Shown one piece after another: positions 1-10,351 of a stretch of 64,000 bases of DNA. Numbering within the stretch: position 1 is the first letter of the stretch; every line of letters begins with the position of its first letter. This DNA comes from Acinetobacter pittii ANC 4050. GTDB lineage: Bacteria > Pseudomonadota > Gammaproteobacteria > Pseudomonadales > Moraxellaceae. The notes under the pieces are model-generated. The model did not search any database, was not told where the DNA came from, and saw nothing but the letters and a program-made list of their open reading frames with translations. The stretch covers positions 2,805,954-2,869,953 of the forward strand of contig NZ_KB976987.1 of assembly GCF_000399685.1 (NCBI RefSeq), given 5' to 3'. The translations under genes and the position numbers were made by a program.

Positions 1-306
1 TAATAGCCACAGCGGAAAGGTATTTTTAAACCACGTATTAAGTGATATCCGATAGGTCAAATAAGCCACCACACCCGCAGCGACAATCGAAATACCATGA
101 CGAATCACATAGTGAAACGGGTTTTCATGCATATATTCAGCATAGGGCATCGAAGCAGATGCAACCATCACTGAACCGATACACAATAATGCAACGACAC
201 AGAAAATCAGGATATTACGTGGCGTCACTTCCGCTGGCCATTTAGGCAATATCCGTTCATACCAATGATTGATTTTCTGGATTGTGGTCTGAGCTAAGCC
301 TGCCAT
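1..306 (-). CDS. ftsW: Septal peptidoglycan glycosyltransferase FtsW (N-terminal part, cut by window edge)
   Basis: Only the first 102 codons are in the window; the gene runs off the left edge. The reverse strand reads from ATG at 306 with a short cytoplasmic N-terminus followed by hydrophobic segments (about residues 32-52 and 68-85), as expected for the start of a SEDS-family polytopic membrane protein. FtsW polymerises lipid II into septal peptidoglycan with its partner FtsI. It starts 24 bp after murD ends on the same strand, the usual order in the division and cell-wall cluster, so the two are probably co-transcribed. The remembered Acinetobacter FtsW start and the murD neighbour support FtsW rather than the paralogue RodA. 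Confidence 0.85.
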   Translation of the reverse strand, partial: MAGLAQTTIQKINHWYERILPKWPAEVTPRNILIFCVVALLCIGSVMVASASMPYAEYMHENPFHYVIRHGISIVAAGVVAYLTYRISLNTWFKNTFPLWLL

Positions 307-330
307 ACTACATTCCTAATCATGTTTTCT

Positions 331-1746
<1,416 letters not shown>

Positions 1747-1787
1747 TCAGTTTGAACTTTATTCATCTTTTTTTGTGTCAGTGCGTA

Positions 1788-1814
1788 AAAAAGCCATCAA
1801 TATGATGGCTTTTT
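1788..1814 (-). terminator. Rho-independent terminator of the feo operon
   Basis: A perfect 12-bp inverted repeat (AAAAAGCCATCA with TGATGGCTTTTT) surrounds a 3-nt loop at 1800-1802. Read on the minus strand it ends in a T run. It lies just beyond the stop of the Cys-rich protein and separates the feo operon from murD. Confidence 0.85.
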
Positions 1815-1837
1815 AAACGAAACAAGAAATAGTAAAT

Positions 1838-2089
1838 TTACTGCCATTTAATCGGCTTAATTTCTTGAACTGGATTGGTAGGTTTATCTTCACTTGAACA
1901 GCCACAGCCACCAGCACAACTAAAGGTCATTTTTGGTTTAAGCCATTTTGCCAAAGTTGTCCAACCCTGCTTTTCGCAAAATATAGAGAGTGAAGAAAAT
2001 ACTGAATTTGCTGTTTTTGGAAATACTTTCTTAAAAACAACGACAGCACTCCAAATCACTAATACCGCAATGATCAGATATTGAACCAT
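1838..2089 (-). CDS. Small Cys-rich single-span membrane protein, third gene of the feo operon
   Basis: An 83-residue protein with one N-terminal membrane segment (about residues 4-20), a basic and aromatic middle, and a cysteine cluster near the C-terminus (SCAGGCGCSS, about 55-64). The frame is open for 39 more codons upstream, but the ATG at 2087-2089 is preceded by a near-perfect AAGGAGG site, so it is the real start. It begins 20 bp after feoB ends. Position and composition match the FeoB-associated Cys-rich proteins that replace FeoC in many bacteria; I recall the Acinetobacter version as a DUF6587-type protein. A role in ferrous iron uptake is inferred only from the operon. Confidence 0.8.
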   Translation of the reverse strand: MVQYLIIAVLVIWSAVVVFKKVFPKTANSVFSSLSIFCEKQGWTTLAKWLKPKMTFSCAGGCGCSSEDKPTNPVQEIKPIKWQ

Positions 2090-2109
2090 ATACAACCTCC
2101 TTTCTTGCC

Positions 2110-3963
2110 TTAACCCCAATAATGGGAAGCAATTTGATAGGTAACAAACGATGCCAAATAAGCTAAACCAAACAGATATGCAGTCATAGCTGCAACATGT
2201 TTCCATGAACCTGTTTCACGGCGTACCGTTGCTAATGTTGCCAAACAATGTGGAGCATAAATGAACCACACTAAAAGCGATAAACCTGTTGCCAAAGACC
2301 AACCTGTTCCATCTGCACTAATCAGGTGTGACAAACCTTGTGCCACTGCATCATCACTTGTTGCAGATAACGCATACACCGTACCTAAGGCAGCCACCAC
2401 AACTTCACGAGCTGCCATAGCTGGAATTAACGCAATACAGATTTGCCAGTTAAAACCAATTGGAGCAAATAAAGGCTGGATAAGATGCCCAAGCATACCC
2501 GCAAAACTATAATCTATAGCAGGTAATGTCGCTCCTTCTGGTGGTTGTGGGAAAGTACACAAAAACCATAGCAAAATAGAGAGCGCAAAAATAATTCCAC
2601 CGACACGCTTCAAGAAGATCTTTGCACGATCCAACAAACCGATTCCCACACTTTTTAAATCAGGGAAACGATAACTTGGCAGCTCTAGCAATAAAGCATG
2701 TTGAGACTTATCTTTTTGGAAGAATTTCATTAAAAATGAAACACAAAGTGCACTTACAATACCAGCCATATACAGGCCGAAAAGTACCAGACCTTGGAGG
2801 TTGAAAATACCCCAGACCATTTTCTCTGGAATAAATGCAGCAATCAGCAAGGCATATACAGGTAAACGTGCTGAACAGGTCATTAATGGCGCAACCATAA
2901 TGGTCGTAAAACGATCACGAGGGTCACTAATACTCCGCGTTGCCATAATTCCCGGTACTGCGCAGGCAAAGCTTGAAAGTAAAGGAATGAAAGCACGGCC
3001 GCTTAAACCAGCTTGAAACATTAATTTATCAAGCAAAAATGCTGCGCGCGGTAAATAACCTGATTCTTCTAATACTAAAATGAAGAAGAATAAAATCAAA
3101 ATTTGTGGCAAGAACACCACTACACCACCAGCACCCGCGATAATGCCGTCAACTACCAAACTATGCAGTAGGGGCTGGGTAATCACACTTCCTATGACTT
3201 CACCTAGCCAACCAAAGAAGCCTTCAATGCCATCCATGAATGGAGCTGCCCAAGCAAAAACTGCTTGGAACACAATAAACATCATGAGGGCAAGGCTAAG
3301 TAGGCCTAAAACTGGATGTAAGAAAATGCGATCTAGAAAATCAGTACGCTTATCTTCCTGATCAACATAATGAACCACATCTTTAAAAATCATATCGATT
3401 TTTTGATGATGCGTCCCAGTTAAACCACTAAGTTCAGTCTGTGGGACACTGTATTTTTCTTGATCAAGGGCATGTAATAAATTTTCAATACCTGCATTAC
3501 GGACAGCAACTGTTTCGACAACGGGTACGCCCAAACGCTGGGACAGCTTTTGAGTATTAATTTGGATGCCACGACGACGCGCTTCATCCATCATATTCAG
3601 TACTAGTAAAATCGGACGACCTAGCTCGATCATTTCGAGCACGAGGCCTAAATGCAATTTTAAGTTAGTGGCATCAACCACACATAAAAAGGCATCTTGC
3701 TGACCTTCTTCGGCAATTTTACCCAAGCAAACGTCACGGGTAATGGCTTCATCAGGACTGGTCGCATTAAGACTATAGGTCCCTGGCAAATCGAGTACAC
3801 GTACTGCTCGACCTGAAGGCAACTGAAAATGACCAACCTTACGCTCGACTGTTACGCCCGCATAGTTCGCAACTTTTTGTCGAGTTCCAGTTAAATGGTT
3901 AAAGAGAGAGGTTTTACCACAGTTCGGGTTTCCCACAAGGGCAATACGTAACGCATCACTCAT
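2110..3963 (-). CDS. feoB: Ferrous iron transporter FeoB
   Basis: Inner-membrane Fe(II) permease with a cytosolic GTPase. The G domain is N-terminal: G1 GNPNCGKTS (about 11-19), G3 DLPGT (58-62), G4 NMMDEA (about 123-128). A hydrophobic region with two FeoB Gate-type repeats follows from about residue 215 to the end. At 617 residues it is shorter than the 773-residue E. coli protein, but both domains are present. Its ATG overlaps the feoA stop (ATGA), indicating translational coupling, and GGAG lies a few bases upstream. Ferric uptake regulation is expected from the Fur-like site ahead of feoA. Confidence 0.95.
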   Translation of the reverse strand: MSDALRIALVGNPNCGKTSLFNHLTGTRQKVANYAGVTVERKVGHFQLPSGRAVRVLDLPGTYSLNATSPDEAITRDVCLGKIAEEGQQDAFLCVVDATNLKLHLGLVLEMIELGRPILLVLNMMDEARRRGIQINTQKLSQRLGVPVVETVAVRNAGIENLLHALDQEKYSVPQTELSGLTGTHHQKIDMIFKDVVHYVDQEDKRTDFLDRIFLHPVLGLLSLALMMFIVFQAVFAWAAPFMDGIEGFFGWLGEVIGSVITQPLLHSLVVDGIIAGAGGVVVFLPQILILFFFILVLEESGYLPRAAFLLDKLMFQAGLSGRAFIPLLSSFACAVPGIMATRSISDPRDRFTTIMVAPLMTCSARLPVYALLIAAFIPEKMVWGIFNLQGLVLFGLYMAGIVSALCVSFLMKFFQKDKSQHALLLELPSYRFPDLKSVGIGLLDRAKIFLKRVGGIIFALSILLWFLCTFPQPPEGATLPAIDYSFAGMLGHLIQPLFAPIGFNWQICIALIPAMAAREVVVAALGTVYALSATSDDAVAQGLSHLISADGTGWSLATGLSLLVWFIYAPHCLATLATVRRETGSWKHVAAMTAYLFGLAYLASFVTYQIASHYWG

Positions 3964-4259
3964 GCGGGTACTCCTTCTTCTACTTGAATTTCAATTTTTT
4001 CCGCTTCTGCTTTACGTAAAGCGAAGCGAGTAAAGCCAATTTGGATCAAGATCGGATCACCACCAAAAACACCCTTGGTAATCACTTCCACTCGTGTGCC
4101 CGGTACAAAGCCCAGACTTTCCAAACGAATTGCGACCAAATCTTGCTGCTCGGACTCTACTTCTATCCGATTCACTTTGGTGATGGTCGCCGCTTGCTTC
4201 ACTTTTAAAGCTGATAAACGCACCGCATCCGATCCTAAACCTTTTTTTCTAGTATACAT
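3960..4259 (-). CDS. feoA: FeoA, SH3-like partner of FeoB
   Basis: A 99-residue cytosolic protein with the FeoA fold: MYTRKKGLG start, a central LGFVPGTRVEVITKG segment, then the GDPILIQIGFTRFALRK strand pair. FeoA binds FeoB and is needed for ferrous iron uptake. The frame can be extended to a TTG at 4280, but the ATG at 4257-4259 is the better start because the extension would run through the Fur-like box. It is the first gene of feoA-feoB-Cys-rich protein and overlaps feoB by 4 bp. Confidence 0.9.
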   Translation of the reverse strand: MYTRKKGLGSDAVRLSALKVKQAATITKVNRIEVESEQQDLVAIRLESLGFVPGTRVEVITKGVFGGDPILIQIGFTRFALRKAEAEKIEIQVEEGVPA

Positions 4260-4264
4260 ATAAA

Positions 4265-4279
4265 TGAGAATAATTACCA
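4265..4279 (-). promoter_or_regulatory. Fur box upstream of feoA
   Basis: The plus strand reads TGAGAAT-A-ATTACCA, a 7-1-7 inverted repeat matching the core Fur pattern TGATAAT-N-ATTATCA at 12 of 14 positions. It lies 6 bp upstream of the feoA ATG. Iron-Fur repression of feo is well established in gammaproteobacteria; operation of this site is inferred. Confidence 0.65.
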
Positions 4280-4366
4280 AATAAGGTTAAATTTCACTTC
4301 TTATTCAGTTTAATCGACAAACCTTAAAGTTTCTTTTACAGTACAGAGGTTTAGAGGATCTAGTGT

Positions 4367-5287
4367 ATGTTGAATAAAAAACCGCGTATTCCAAGCCCTG
4401 TTCAAATTCCTGAACATTTAAGCTTTTTACAAGGTTTTCGCGACTATCTCGTTGCTCAGACGGTAAGTCCACATACACGTAATGCTTATTTATCCGACCT
4501 CATTCAATGTAGTGAACTTCATAAAAAAACAGCTCTTCCAGAGTGGACAAGTGATGATATTGCAGATGTTTTGATTGAGTTGACTAAAGTTGGCAAAAGC
4601 CCGCGTTCGATTGCCCGCTGCTTATCTGCCTTACGCCAGTTTTACAAATTTTTACGTGAACAGAAATTAAGAAGTGATAATCCTGTAGCAACCCACCATT
4701 CTCCAAAAATTGGCAGAGCTTTACCCAAAGACCTATCAGAAGAAGATGTAGAAGCACTCATTCAGGCTCCTGACATAAATACGGCACTCGGTTTACGTGA
4801 CCGAGCAATGTTTGAAGTGCTTTATGCCTGCGGTTTACGTGTTTCTGAACTACTTAACTTACGCCTAGAACTCATTAATTTAAAACAAGGCTACTTACGA
4901 ATTACCGGTAAAGGCAATAAAGAACGTTTGGTACCGTTAGGACAGTTTGCGTGTGAATGGGTAGAACGCTATTTGCATAATGCTCGGCCTCAACTCTACA
5001 AAAGCTCAACGGATTATCTTTTTTTGACTCAACATGGCGGAATTATGAGCCGTCAGAACTTTTGGTACGCCATTAAACGGTACGCTCTACAAGCCAATAT
5101 TCAAGCTGAACTTTCGCCTCACACCTTACGTCACGCCTTTGCAACGCACTTGCTCAATCACGGTGCGGACCTACGCGTAGTACAAATGTTACTAGGTCAT
5201 AGCGACTTATCAACGACTCAAATTTATACCCATGTGGCACAAGTAAGAATGCAACAATTGCATGAAAAACATCACCCTAGAGGTTAA
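4367..5287 (+). CDS. xerD: Site-specific tyrosine recombinase XerD
   Basis: A 306-residue recombinase that, with XerC, resolves chromosome dimers at dif under FtsK control. There is an N-terminal SAM-like DNA-binding domain (about 15-105) and a catalytic domain with Arg158, Lys182, His252-x-x-Arg255, His278 and nucleophile Tyr287. XerD rather than XerC is indicated by the C-terminal stretch from SPHTLRHAFATHL to QLHEKHHPRG, which follows the E. coli XerD pattern. The downstream order dsbC-hom-thrC, the xerD locus order I recall in Pseudomonas, agrees. It is transcribed divergently from feoA, and the ATG is preceded by GAGGATCTAGTGT. Confidence 0.92.
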   Translation: MLNKKPRIPSPVQIPEHLSFLQGFRDYLVAQTVSPHTRNAYLSDLIQCSELHKKTALPEWTSDDIADVLIELTKVGKSPRSIARCLSALRQFYKFLREQKLRSDNPVATHHSPKIGRALPKDLSEEDVEALIQAPDINTALGLRDRAMFEVLYACGLRVSELLNLRLELINLKQGYLRITGKGNKERLVPLGQFACEWVERYLHNARPQLYKSSTDYLFLTQHGGIMSRQNFWYAIKRYALQANIQAELSPHTLRHAFATHLLNHGADLRVVQMLLGHSDLSTTQIYTHVAQVRMQQLHEKHHPRG

Positions 5288-5433
5288 AAAATTTAAAACT
5301 TATTATTTGAAATACGCCTAACAATCACTTGATTTCGTTCACAAAGGTTAAGAAAGTTTTAACAATACACGCTAGATTTTTTGTTATGCTTAGCAGCTTC
5401 TGACTATAAATACTGATGAAATAAGGGTTATCT

Positions 5434-6246
5434 ATGTCTTTTACCCGATCTCAACTTTTTCTTGCCTGTGCGTTGGCTTCTAGCCTGTTATTCAGTGCTT
5501 GTTCTAAAGAAAACAAACCACAAAAAGAAGATGCGCTCACTGCGACCGCACCTGCTACAGGGGAAGCTTCAACCATTATTGAACGCAATGCGAAACAGCG
5601 TTTAATTGAGACTTTGCAAAAACAATTTAAGAATGCAAACATCAACGTCAAAATTTTAGATATCAAGCCAACTGAAGTTCCTAATCTATATTGGGTAAAT
5701 CTCGAAGGCATGACATCGGTTTATACAACGAGTGATGGAAAATATTTAGTTCAAGGTGATGTGATTCGTTTAGGCGGTAAAGAACTTCACAATATTGGTG
5801 ATAGCCTCCAAGCATCGGAAAATAAAAAGCACCTGGCGGCTTTAAAAAATGAAGATTTGATTGTCTACCCTGCAAAAGGTAAGGCGAAACATGTAATTTA
5901 TGTGTTTACCGATGCAAGTTGCCCTTATTGCCATAAGCTACATGAGCATATACCTGAAATTAATGAGAAAGGCATTGAGGTTCGGTACATTGCTTGGCCA
6001 CGTGGCGAACAGTTTATGCCGACCATGGAAGCAGTATGGTGTAGTACAGACCGTAAAGCTGCCTTCAACCAAGCCGTACAAGGCATTGCTATTCCGCCTG
6101 CACAATGTAAAAACCCTGTTCGAGAACAATATCAACTTGGTTTAAACATGGGTGTAAATGGAACACCGGCAATTTACAATGTGGATGGTGAGTACCTAGG
6201 TGGCTACCTAACACCGGATGAATTAATTAAACGTCTGGATAAATAA
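5434..6246 (+). CDS. dsbC: DsbC-type disulfide isomerase, predicted lipoprotein
   Basis: A 270-residue thiol-disulfide isomerase for the cell envelope. The N-terminus is a lipoprotein signal with lipobox FSAC (Cys23), so the protein should be membrane-anchored rather than soluble like E. coli DsbC. A short dimerisation region (about 50-120) precedes a thioredoxin-fold domain with active site CPYC (163-166) and a cis-Pro loop GTPAIY near residue 244. It follows xerD, and hom comes next after a terminator. It may shuffle non-native disulfides in periplasmic proteins. The lipid anchor is seen in the sequence; the partner reductase (DsbD) is inferred. Confidence 0.9.
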   Translation: MSFTRSQLFLACALASSLLFSACSKENKPQKEDALTATAPATGEASTIIERNAKQRLIETLQKQFKNANINVKILDIKPTEVPNLYWVNLEGMTSVYTTSDGKYLVQGDVIRLGGKELHNIGDSLQASENKKHLAALKNEDLIVYPAKGKAKHVIYVFTDASCPYCHKLHEHIPEINEKGIEVRYIAWPRGEQFMPTMEAVWCSTDRKAAFNQAVQGIAIPPAQCKNPVREQYQLGLNMGVNGTPAIYNVDGEYLGGYLTPDELIKRLDK

Positions 6247-6289
6247 CACCCTTTAAGTTGATGAATGATTAATCATCTACCTCTTAAGA

Positions 6290-6324
6290 AAAGCGCTGCC
6301 ATTATTGCAGCGCTTTGTTTTTTA
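6290..6324 (+). terminator. Rho-independent terminator after dsbC
   Basis: A 10-bp stem (AAAGCGCTGC with GCAGCGCTTT) and 7-nt loop are followed by GTTTTTTT. It separates xerD-dsbC from hom-thrC. Confidence 0.88.
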
Positions 6325-6490
6325 AATAATTAATGTTTAATCGACCTCTGTTTAAAGACTGATCTACTCTTCTTTTCCAAACATCGCAATCTAATTCATT
6401 GAACAAGCACTAAAAGCGCTAGAGTCTGGCGTTTTTTTTAGCTATGATCTAGCTTCAACTAAATGATTAAATGATGATATGGAGTGTGAC

Positions 6491-7792
6491 GTGAAACCAG
6501 TTCGCCTGGCAATACTCGGTTTAGGAACCGTAGGTGGAGGAGCCCTTAAACTACTACAAGAAAATGCCGCTGAAATTAAACGTCGCACCGGTCGAGAAAT
6601 TCAAATTACCCACGTTGGAACACGCCGCCCTCGTCCAGATCTCGAACTGGAAGGGATTAAACAAAGTGCTGATTTACTTGACATCGTTCGTCAACCAGAC
6701 GTTGATGTAGTTGTAGAAGTTATGGGTGGGATCCACCCTGCTTACGAAATTATCATGGAAGCGATCAAACACGGCAAACAAGTCGTGACTGCCAATAAAG
6801 CTTTACTCGCTGAACATGGCAATGAATTATTTAAAGCTGCCGAAGACAATGCTGTACAAATTGCTTATGAAGCAGCGGTTGCTGGCGGTATTCCAATTAT
6901 TAAAGTGATCCGCGAAGGCCTTGCTGCAAACCATATCGAATGGTTGGCTGGCATTATTAATGGTACAGGTAACTTTATTCTGACTGAAATGCGTGAGAAA
7001 GGTCGTGCATTTGATGATGTATTAAAAGAAGCTCAAGAACTCGGGTATGCAGAAGCAGACCCAACTTTTGACGTTGAAGGTATTGATGCTGCGCATAAAC
7101 TTACCATTTTAGCGTCTTGTGCGTTTGGTATTCCTCTTCAGTTTGATAAGGTTTATACCGAAGGTATCAGCAAAATCACTGCCCAAGATGTGAAATATGC
7201 CGAAGATCTTGGTTTCCGCATTAAACATCTTGGTATTGCACGTCGTGCTGAAAAAGGTATTGAGTTACGTGTTCACCCAACACTTATTCCAGATGAACAA
7301 CTTATTGCGAATGTAAACGGCGTTAAAAATGCTGTTTTAGTTCAAGCCAATGCCGTAGGTCCAACACTCTATTACGGCGCGGGTGCAGGTGCAGGTCCAA
7401 CAGCTTCTGCGGTTGTTGCCGACGTTATTGATATTGTTCGTGATATCTCTTATACCGAAGATGGTGCAGGAACAATTCCTCAGTTGGCTTTTGAAGCATT
7501 AACAAACGTGCCAATTTTAAGCCGTGAAGAAATGACTACAGGTTATTACATCCGCTTAAATGCAGAAGACCAAACTGGCGTACTTGCAGATGTGACGACC
7601 ATCTTAAGTCGCGCTGGAATTAGTATTGATGCGATCATGCAACAATCTCGTTTAAAAGACCTTATTCCAATCGTGATTCTGACCGATCCAATCGTTGAAT
7701 CTAAAATGGATGATGCTCTTGCACAAATCCAAGCATTACCTGCAATTCGTGGCGAAATCGTAAGAATTCGTTTAGAATCGCTCGATAGTTAA
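6491..7792 (+). CDS. hom: Homoserine dehydrogenase
   Basis: Reduces aspartate semialdehyde to homoserine in the threonine/methionine branch. The 433 residues begin MKPVRLAILGLGTVGGG, with the NAD(P)-binding glycine loop at about 10-17. The catalytic domain contains AGGIPIIKVIREGL and the NGTGNFILTEM motif. An ACT regulatory domain lies at about residues 348-425, as expected for a threonine-feedback-sensitive monofunctional enzyme. The frame extends four codons upstream to an ATG at 6479, but GGAG at 6481-6484 sits 6 bp before the GTG at 6491, so GTG is taken as the start. thrC follows after 54 bp, probably in one operon. Confidence 0.93.
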   Translation: MKPVRLAILGLGTVGGGALKLLQENAAEIKRRTGREIQITHVGTRRPRPDLELEGIKQSADLLDIVRQPDVDVVVEVMGGIHPAYEIIMEAIKHGKQVVTANKALLAEHGNELFKAAEDNAVQIAYEAAVAGGIPIIKVIREGLAANHIEWLAGIINGTGNFILTEMREKGRAFDDVLKEAQELGYAEADPTFDVEGIDAAHKLTILASCAFGIPLQFDKVYTEGISKITAQDVKYAEDLGFRIKHLGIARRAEKGIELRVHPTLIPDEQLIANVNGVKNAVLVQANAVGPTLYYGAGAGAGPTASAVVADVIDIVRDISYTEDGAGTIPQLAFEALTNVPILSREEMTTGYYIRLNAEDQTGVLADVTTILSRAGISIDAIMQQSRLKDLIPIVILTDPIVESKMDDALAQIQALPAIRGEIVRIRLESLDS

Positions 7793-7846
7793 TCAGGTTG
7801 AGGGAAAGATTCCCTCTCCCGCTTCACCTCTAATTGGAACACCATC

Positions 7847-8986
7847 ATGTCTAATGCCAATCGTTATACTGGTCTTGTAGATCGTTATCGTGACCGTTTG
7901 CCAGTTTCGGCAACTACTCGTGCTATCTCTTTGGGTGAAGGCAACACCCCACTCATTAAACTTGAGAATATTCCACGTATTATTGGCAAAGATGTTGAAA
8001 TTTATGTGAAATATGAGGGTTTAAACCCAACTGGTTCATTTAAAGACCGTGGTATGACCATGGCTGTAACCAAAGCGGTTGAAGAAGGCTCTAAAGCGAT
8101 TATCTGTGCCTCTACTGGTAACACTTCTGCTGCTGCTGCTGCCTATGCTGCACGTGCAGGTATCAAAGCATTTGTTTTGATTCCAGAAGGCAAAATTGCG
8201 ATGGGTAAAATGGCGCAAGCGATGATGTATGGTGCGATCACTATGCAAATTCGTGGCAACTTCGATGATGGTATGCGTCTTGTAAAAGAAGTCGCTGACC
8301 AAGCGCCTGTAACGATTGTAAACTCAATCAACCCTTACCGTTTGCAAGGTCAAAAAACCATTGCTTATGAAATCGTTGAAGCTCTAGGCCGTGCACCTGA
8401 TTATCACTGCTTACCTGTAGGTAACGCAGGCAACATTACAGCTCATTGGATGGGTTATACCGAAGCAGTAGCAAACCAACCTGCTGATCAGTTTGAACAA
8501 GTTGTTTACGATGCTTCTACTGATCAATTCACTGGTCCAAAACCTGAAGGTTTACCAACAATGGTAGGTTATCAAGCTTCTGGTGCTGCTCCATTCTTAC
8601 GTGGTGCTCCAGTTGAAAGCCCTGAAACTGTTGCAACTGCAATCCGTATTGGTAACCCACAAAGCTGGAACCATGCAAAAGCTGTAGTACGTGACTCTAA
8701 GGGCTGGTTTGATGAACTTCAAGACAGCGAAATTTTAGAAGCTCAACGCTTACTTTCTATGTATGAAGGCGTATTTGTTGAGCCTGCATCTGCGGCTTCT
8801 ATTGGTGGTGCGATTCGCGATATTAAAGCGGGTAAGATCGCCGAAGGTTCTGTCATTGTATGTACAGTAACAGGTAATGGCTTAAAAGACCCTGATACTG
8901 CAATCAAACAATGTGCTGATGCAGTTATGTTGTCAATTGATGCAACAATGGATCAAGTAAAAGATTCGATTTTATCTAATATGTAA
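7847..8986 (+). CDS. thrC: Threonine synthase
   Basis: PLP enzyme converting O-phosphohomoserine to threonine. The 379-residue protein has the substrate loop GEGNTPL (30-36), PLP-binding Lys66 in PTGSFKDRGM, and the phosphate-binding glycine run GNAGNITAHW. Its length fits the shorter thrC class rather than the roughly 430-residue E. coli type. It is 54 bp downstream of hom on the same strand and is followed by a strong terminator, so the two enzymes complete the aspartate-to-threonine branch as one unit. Confidence 0.95.
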   Translation: MSNANRYTGLVDRYRDRLPVSATTRAISLGEGNTPLIKLENIPRIIGKDVEIYVKYEGLNPTGSFKDRGMTMAVTKAVEEGSKAIICASTGNTSAAAAAYAARAGIKAFVLIPEGKIAMGKMAQAMMYGAITMQIRGNFDDGMRLVKEVADQAPVTIVNSINPYRLQGQKTIAYEIVEALGRAPDYHCLPVGNAGNITAHWMGYTEAVANQPADQFEQVVYDASTDQFTGPKPEGLPTMVGYQASGAAPFLRGAPVESPETVATAIRIGNPQSWNHAKAVVRDSKGWFDELQDSEILEAQRLLSMYEGVFVEPASAASIGGAIRDIKAGKIAEGSVIVCTVTGNGLKDPDTAIKQCADAVMLSIDATMDQVKDSILSNM

Positions 8987-9000
8987 GATCTGATTTTTCA

Positions 9001-9031
9001 AAAACGGCTGTTCAACACAGCCGTTTTTTTA
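9001..9031 (+). terminator. Rho-independent terminator of hom-thrC
   Basis: Stem AAAACGGCTGT with ACAGCCGTTTT around loop TCAAC, with further T residues after the stem. It directly follows the thrC stop codon. Confidence 0.88.
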
Positions 9032-9046
9032 TGTCTTTTTTATAGC

Positions 9047-9078
9047 CATAAAAAAACGCTTCTTGATAGAAGCGTTTT
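9047..9078 (-). terminator. Rho-independent terminator of pbpG
   Basis: A 10-bp inverted repeat (AAAACGCTTC with GAAGCGTTTT, loop TTGATA). On the minus strand it ends in a run of seven T residues. It sits 15 bp beyond the pbpG stop and faces the thrC terminator. Confidence 0.85.
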
Positions 9079-9092
9079 CTTGAATATTTAAA

Positions 9093-10139
9093 TTAAATAC
9101 GTTTTGGTAAATTGCTCAACCAGCCAAGCAAGTTAGTTGCATCGTTATTACGTGCCTGTGTACTTGGTTCACCCAGTAATACAATCACTGCCGGACGTGA
9201 ATTTACAGTGGTATGCATCACAACACAGCGACCTGCTTCATTAATATAACCAGTTTTAGACAAGTTAATATTCCAACCACCATTACGCACTAGCGCATTA
9301 GTATTGTTAGATTTCAACACGCGATAACCTAAGTTAAAGTCATAAGTCGGTGTTGTTGAGAATTGACGGATCAAACCATATTGAGAAGCTGTACTTGCCA
9401 AAATCCCTAAGTCACGCGCAGAAGACACATTACGCGGATCTAAACCAGTTGACTCATAGTAATGAGTTGCGTTCATGCCTAAAGCACGTGCTTTAGAGTT
9501 CATTGCAGCTACGAATGCTGGACGACCACCCGGATAAGTACGTGCTAAAGCTGCCGCTGCTGGGTTTTCAGATTTCATTAGAGCAAATAGAAGAACTTCT
9601 GCACGGTTCATCTTGTCGCCAACACGGAGTGTTGAACTTGAGTTTTTACCGTTTGCACCAGCAAAATCAATTTGCTCAAGTGTAATTTCTTCAGACATGT
9701 TTAAACGAGCATCTGCCGTTACAACTGCTGTCATCAATTTAGTAATAGACGCAATTGGCACTGAAGCATTCGTATTTTTACTGTAGAGCACTTCACCAGT
9801 TTGCGCATCCATCACAAGCGCAGCTCGAGCACTTACACTCGGCTGGGCATTGTAACCAGTCGTATCACGGATTGGAGCAATCTTCGGTGCAGATGCTACA
9901 ATTTTCGGTGCACTACCACCACGCAATGTTGTGGTTACCGATGTTGAACCTTGCGGCGTTGGTTCATCATCTTCATCATTTAAAAATTGGCTAGCGTCAG
10001 CTGAAGACCAATTTAAGCTTGCAGTACCACTACTCCCTGAGGACGGGTTATTGACGAGTTCTGCAAAGCTTGTTGAACTCAAACCAAGCAAAATAGACAT
10101 GCTTAGCACATGCATTAAAGACTTTTTAGAATTTTTCAC
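9093..10139 (-). CDS. pbpG: D-alanyl-D-alanine endopeptidase (PBP7/8)
   Basis: Periplasmic low-molecular-mass penicillin-binding protein that cleaves peptidoglycan cross-links. It has a signal peptide (about 1-26, ending TSFA) and a Ser/Thr-rich acidic linker (about 30-95). The penicillin-binding domain carries SITK (131-134), SEN (190-192) and KTG (295-297). The start codon is GTG; a later ATG (codon 9) would lose the basic n-region of the signal peptide. At 348 residues it matches PBP7 and lacks the C-terminal amphipathic anchor of DacA/DacC. It stands alone with its own terminator. PbpG is reported to affect cell shape and host survival in A. baumannii (recalled knowledge). Confidence 0.92.
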   Translation of the reverse strand: MKNSKKSLMHVLSMSILLGLSSTSFAELVNNPSSGSSGTASLNWSSADASQFLNDEDDEPTPQGSTSVTTTLRGGSAPKIVASAPKIAPIRDTTGYNAQPSVSARAALVMDAQTGEVLYSKNTNASVPIASITKLMTAVVTADARLNMSEEITLEQIDFAGANGKNSSSTLRVGDKMNRAEVLLFALMKSENPAAAALARTYPGGRPAFVAAMNSKARALGMNATHYYESTGLDPRNVSSARDLGILASTASQYGLIRQFSTTPTYDFNLGYRVLKSNNTNALVRNGGWNINLSKTGYINEAGRCVVMHTTVNSRPAVIVLLGEPSTQARNNDATNLLGWLSNLPKRI

Positions 10140-10351
10140 GGCACAATACTCGACTCAGGGTGATACACATTTGCGCTTACTATAATTATGCCTTACATTT
10201 GAGGTATAAGGTATAACGCTTTTACCGACACAATTGTGCACAACTATTCGCTCACTATATAAGAATAGGATTGCTAATTTTGTCATTCCATTGCAAGCTA
10301 ATTTTGCTTTATGTAACAAAAAACTTGTTTTTTGAAAGAAAGGAGGTCTTC

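Noticed and set aside
6413..6440. Hairpin-like stretch AAAAGCGC...GCG followed by eight T residues before hom, possible attenuator
   Set aside because: The stem has only three or four strong pairs and a bulge; no leader peptide rich in Thr or Ile codons is seen.
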